Source: Ruegeria arenilitoris
GTDB lineage: Bacteria > Pseudomonadota > Alphaproteobacteria > Rhodobacterales > Rhodobacteraceae
NCBI RefSeq assembly: GCF_013030985.1
Contig: NZ_WPYP01000012.1
Location: forward strand, 80,784 to 144,783
Reading direction: 5' to 3'
DNA: 64,000 nucleotides
A program made the translations under genes and the position numbers. Below, one piece after another: positions 61,614 through 64,000 of the stretch (position 1 is its first letter; each line of letters begins with the position of its first letter). The notes under the pieces are model-generated. The model was given only the letters and a program-made list of their open reading frames with translations. It was not told the DNA's origin and ran no database searches.

Positions 61614-62717
61614 CTAGTATTGGATCTGGCCGTTCGACGTGGACCAGAAATCTTTCCAGTCATAGGCCGGAGCGCTGTCCAGATACTGCGCCTTGAACGC
61701 CAGCGCGTCTTCGGGACGGACCATAATGGTCGGGCCATAGAACTCGCGGTGGTCGTTGGGCTCTTCGGACGGTTTGAAGTGGCCGGTGGCCGCGTAATAG
61801 GCCAGCGCCGCCGTGATACCGCCACCCCAATGCGGGTTGGTGAACACGGTGGCCAGGATCTTGCCTTCGCCGACCAACTCAACCGCCTGCGGGTTGCCGT
61901 CATAGGACACGATGGGCATGTCTTCGATACCTTCGGCACGCAACGCTTCGAGCACCCCGTAAGCGATGGTGTCGTTGGCGCAATGAACGCCTTTGATCTC
62001 GTCACCGTAGCGGGTGAGGAAGGCGCTCATGACCTGGTTGGCCTTTTGCGTATCCCAATCCGCAGGCTCTGCGGCCAGCAGCTCCGCGTCGGGGTAATCC
62101 AGCAGCGCGGTCTTCAGACCGGCCAGACGCTCGATTGCCGGATTGTTCGATGCGATACCGCCCAGATGGACAACGCCGCCAGAGCCACCCATGGCGTCCA
62201 GCAGAATGCGCGCGGTCTGCTCTGCCGGGCCTTCGTCGGACCAGCTCATGTGGCTGACGTAATTGTCGCCGAAGTCCCAGGGGTGCAGGTCGTCGGTCTT
62301 GTTCCACAGGGTCGACACATAGGCCCCGGCCTCCACGCAGGATTCGACAACCGGACGCGCATTAGGCGCGTCGTTGGTGTCAATCGCCAGAGCCAGTTCA
62401 CCATTGGTCTTGGACAGCAGCGCCTTGACGTCCGCCAGCGACTTCTCCGACGAGCCTTCGTTGATCAGGTGGGTCAGGAAATCCTTGGGCTTGCCGAGGC
62501 TTTCAACAAACGCCTCACCGCCCGAAACGATTTCGTTCCAATAGGGGTTTGTCCGGTTGCGATACGACCAGGCAACGGTCGGGTCGGTGATCGCCGCACG
62601 CGCCATGCCGCCCAAAATAGTTGAGATCGCAGCACCCCCTACCCCATAGGCAGATGCCAGCAGCAGGTTACGACGGGTTATCGTCTCTTGTTCGATGTAT
62701 TTCTTGATGAATGACAT
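61614..62717 (-). CDS. sugar ABC transporter substrate-binding protein, Tat-type signal
   Basis: This 367-residue periplasmic Peripla_BP_4-like protein has an N-terminus TRRNLLLASAYG with twin Arg, a hydrophobic helix and an ARA-AIT cleavage region around residue 42, which fits Tat export better than Sec. The mature protein has the ribose-binding fold (WSYRNRTNPYWNEIV, ALAIDTNDAPNARPV, HCANDTIAYGVLEAL, VSYDGNPQAV). It is the first gene of the leftward importer-dehydrogenase operon. Relatives bind pentoses, polyols or inositol; the ligand here is unknown. Confidence 0.88.
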   Translation of the reverse strand: MSFIKKYIEQETITRRNLLLASAYGVGGAAISTILGGMARAAITDPTVAWSYRNRTNPYWNEIVSGGEAFVESLGKPKDFLTHLINEGSSEKSLADVKALLSKTNGELALAIDTNDAPNARPVVESCVEAGAYVSTLWNKTDDLHPWDFGDNYVSHMSWSDEGPAEQTARILLDAMGGSGGVVHLGGIASNNPAIERLAGLKTALLDYPDAELLAAEPADWDTQKANQVMSAFLTRYGDEIKGVHCANDTIAYGVLEALRAEGIEDMPIVSYDGNPQAVELVGEGKILATVFTNPHWGGGITAALAYYAATGHFKPSEEPNDHREFYGPTIMVRPEDALAFKAQYLDSAPAYDWKDFWSTSNGQIQY

Positions 62718-62820
62718 GATGTCCTCCCTTTTCCATCAGCACGTGGGATCAAAGGCGTTCCCGTGTCGACCCCTCCCCGGCGACGATCCCGCGCAGCGGC
62801 ACTCTACGCCATTAATGCAC

Positions 62821-62831
62821 TAACTAGTTAC
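62821..62831. promoter_or_regulatory. TetR-type operator-like site E (TAACTAGTTAC)
   Basis: TAACTAGTTA is a perfect 10-bp palindrome in the divergent region between the binding-protein gene and tetR. It has the same half-sites as sites A-D but only a 2-nt centre. It may be a variant or partial operator for the same repressor. Confidence 0.45.
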
Positions 62832-62968
62832 TTCTTTACGAAACGGTGTGTCAAGCGTTAAGACTAGAATTAGAACGGTCTGAATTGGCGGCTGGCACGC
62901 AACAGTTGAAGAAGCTCGGCTATTTGTGCGAAATGCTCTGACCAGATTTGCTGCGCCGGGACAGCTGC

Positions 62969-63628
62969 ATGACAGAGGAGGTGGCTGTGGTCGAAAAGAC
63001 GACAACTAAAAAGAAAAGAGATGCCGAAGCGACCAAAGCACGCATCCTGCAGGCGGCGAAAAAGGAGTTCGCCAAACACGGGCTCGGCGGCGCGCGGGTA
63101 GACGAAATCGCCGAACGCGCCAATGCCAACAAACGAATGCTGTATCATTATTTCGGCAGCAAAGAGGGGCTGTTCCAAACGGTACTGGAAGCGGCCTATC
63201 TTGATATTCGAAGCGCTGAACGCAAACTGAACCTTGAGGCCCTGTCGCCCTCGGACGCGTTGGAATCCCTGGTGCGGTTCACCTGGAAATACTATCTGAA
63301 AAACCCCGAGTTCATCACTCTGGTCAACAGCGAGAACCTGCACCGCGCCCGTCACATCAAATCACTGCCCAGCCTGCCGGAATCGACCCGAGGACTGGTC
63401 GAGATGGTCCAGGACATCCTGAAGCGCGGCGAGGAATGCGGTGAATTCCGCTCCGGCATTGATGCAACCCAGCTCAATATCACCATCGCCGCGATCGGCT
63501 ATTACTATCTGACCAACCGGTTTACCGGGTCCTACCTGTTTCAACGCAACATGATGGATGAGCAGGCGCTGAACGAACGTCTGGATTTCAACGTCGAAAG
63601 CATCATGCGAATTGTCCGCAAGGATTAA
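62969..63628 (+). CDS. TetR/AcrR-family transcriptional regulator
   Basis: This 219-residue repressor has an N-terminal TetR HTH: ATKARILQAAKKEFAKHGL, DEIAERANANKRMLYHYFGSKEGLF. The C-terminal ligand domain contains SENLHRARHIKSLPSLPES, resembling the RutR/TetR_C group. The frame opens at 62948, and I use ATG 62969 (MTEEVAVVEK). It is divergent from the importer operon and is the only regulator gene in the region 43-63.6 kb, so it is the natural candidate to read the GTAAC-N6-GTTAC palindromes. Confidence 0.87.
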   Translation: MTEEVAVVEKTTTKKKRDAEATKARILQAAKKEFAKHGLGGARVDEIAERANANKRMLYHYFGSKEGLFQTVLEAAYLDIRSAERKLNLEALSPSDALESLVRFTWKYYLKNPEFITLVNSENLHRARHIKSLPSLPESTRGLVEMVQDILKRGEECGEFRSGIDATQLNITIAAIGYYYLTNRFTGSYLFQRNMMDEQALNERLDFNVESIMRIVRKD

Positions 63629-63795
63629 GCACAGTCCGAACTGCGTCTCTAAAACAGAGCTGCCGAAACTGCCGCGACGCCGCGCAGAACGGTGCTATGG
63701 GCAACGCCACAACGGGCCTTCCGTCAGGGTTTTCGAGGCCCGGGGCCGCACCGGAACCCCTCGGCTATCCGTTAAGCGTATTCTCTGGGCAAATA

Positions 63796-63817
63796 GGCCC
63801 GAAGGGCCACGTTTTTT
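63796..63817 (+). terminator. intrinsic terminator after the tetR region
   Basis: GGCCC-GAA-GGGCC forms a 5-bp stem with a 3-nt loop, followed by ACG and TTTTTT. It lies 168 nt after the tetR stop. The rest of the gap 63629-63921 shows no further gene. Confidence 0.55.
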
Positions 63818-63921
63818 GCAGTTTTGTGAAAACTTCTCCAAAAAAAAGCCCCTAGGCTTGTCAAAGGAATAGCCATTCTCTAGGACCGAGCCCGAATTAC
63901 CTCTAATCGAATGGTTCAGTT

Positions 63922-64000
63922 ATGTTGATTACGCCCGTCCTCCTATGCGGAGGTTCTGGAACCCGTTTGTGGCCCTTGTCGCGGAAAAGCTACCCCAAGC
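63922..64000 (+). CDS. mannose-1-phosphate guanylyltransferase (5' end only)
   Basis: The ATG at 63922 begins MLITPVLLCGGSGTRLWPLS and continues RKSYPK. This is the nucleotidyltransferase signature GGSGTRLWPLSRxxxPK of GDP-mannose pyrophosphorylases (ManC/AlgA/XanB). Only 26 codons are in the window. It would supply GDP-mannose for exopolysaccharide or glycan synthesis, probably at the start of a further cluster. A weak TTGTCA / TAGGAC promoter pair with 17-nt spacing lies at 63858-63886. Confidence 0.85.
   Translation, partial: MLITPVLLCGGSGTRLWPLSRKSYPK

Noticed and set aside
61620..62624. 334-codon plus-strand open frame
   Set aside because: It is antisense to the binding-protein gene.

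Overview
The window is GC-rich chromosomal DNA. Its gene families (DUF6525, DUF5765, DUF3726 and DUF1826 proteins, an RbsABC-type importer, a catabolic acyl-CoA module and a compact queCDEF block) suggest a marine alphaproteobacterium of the Roseobacter group (Rhodobacterales). That lineage is inferred from family content only. I saw no rRNA or tRNA gene, CRISPR array, integrase or insertion sequence. Coding is dense, with many 1-4 nt stop/start overlaps, and decayed genes are concentrated in a few patches.

Layout. 1-5.7 kb is zinc homeostasis: zur-znuC leftward, znuA rightward, then two tandem COG0523 GTPases, DUF1826 and DUF6525. The two rightward promoters share a Zur-like sequence. 5.8-6.5 kb holds gene remnants (SDR, alpha/beta hydrolase, TetR). 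6.6-13.4 kb has a fatty-acid desaturase, a methyltransferase, a DUF5765 membrane protein, a class III cyclase, and a response regulator with a hybrid kinase. 13.4-19.2 kb has a 2OG-Fe(II) oxygenase with a structured leader, tcuAB, a GntR regulator and an AbrB-type permease. 19.6-22.9 kb is an operon in which a Rieske-glutamate synthase fusion is intact but the next two genes (a membrane protein and a Rieske-TPP enzyme fusion) are broken. 22.9-25.9 kb has a cation/proton antiporter, a hydrolase remnant and an ECF sigma/anti-sigma pair.

26.2-32.9 kb is a LysR-controlled catabolic operon (aldehyde dehydrogenase, membrane dipeptidase, a 562-residue protein of unknown function, DUF3726, Ldh-type reductase). 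32.9-36.7 kb has an EamA exporter, a DUF1868 gene split by one TAG, a methyltransferase/HxlR pair and a frameshifted small secreted protein. 36.8-39.0 kb is the queuosine-precursor operon queCDEF behind a nested inverted repeat. 39.3-43.2 kb is a compact polyamine/membrane module: speD, a rhomboid-GNAT fusion, a membrane-anchored protein with a calcium-loop-like motif, and a membrane-embedded aminopropyltransferase.

43.7-63.6 kb is a large catabolic region: sugar-type ABC importer, zinc alcohol dehydrogenase, GMC oxidoreductase, two aldo/keto reductases, aldehyde dehydrogenase, CoA-transferase, acyl-CoA dehydrogenase, MaoC and enoyl-CoA hydratases, SDR, DUF993 aldolase-like protein, TIM-barrel isomerase, Dabb and ABM proteins, flavodoxin and a TetR regulator. 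Four of its promoters carry the palindrome GTAAC-N6-GTTAC (or GTTAT), and a related TAACTAGTTA lies between the binding-protein gene and tetR. This points to one TetR regulon for import and oxidation of a polyol- or sugar-like compound through CoA thioesters. The window ends in the start of a mannose-1-phosphate guanylyltransferase gene.

The two most novel-looking systems are the speD/rhomboid-GNAT/membrane aminopropyltransferase module and the GTAAC-N6-GTTAC catabolic regulon.
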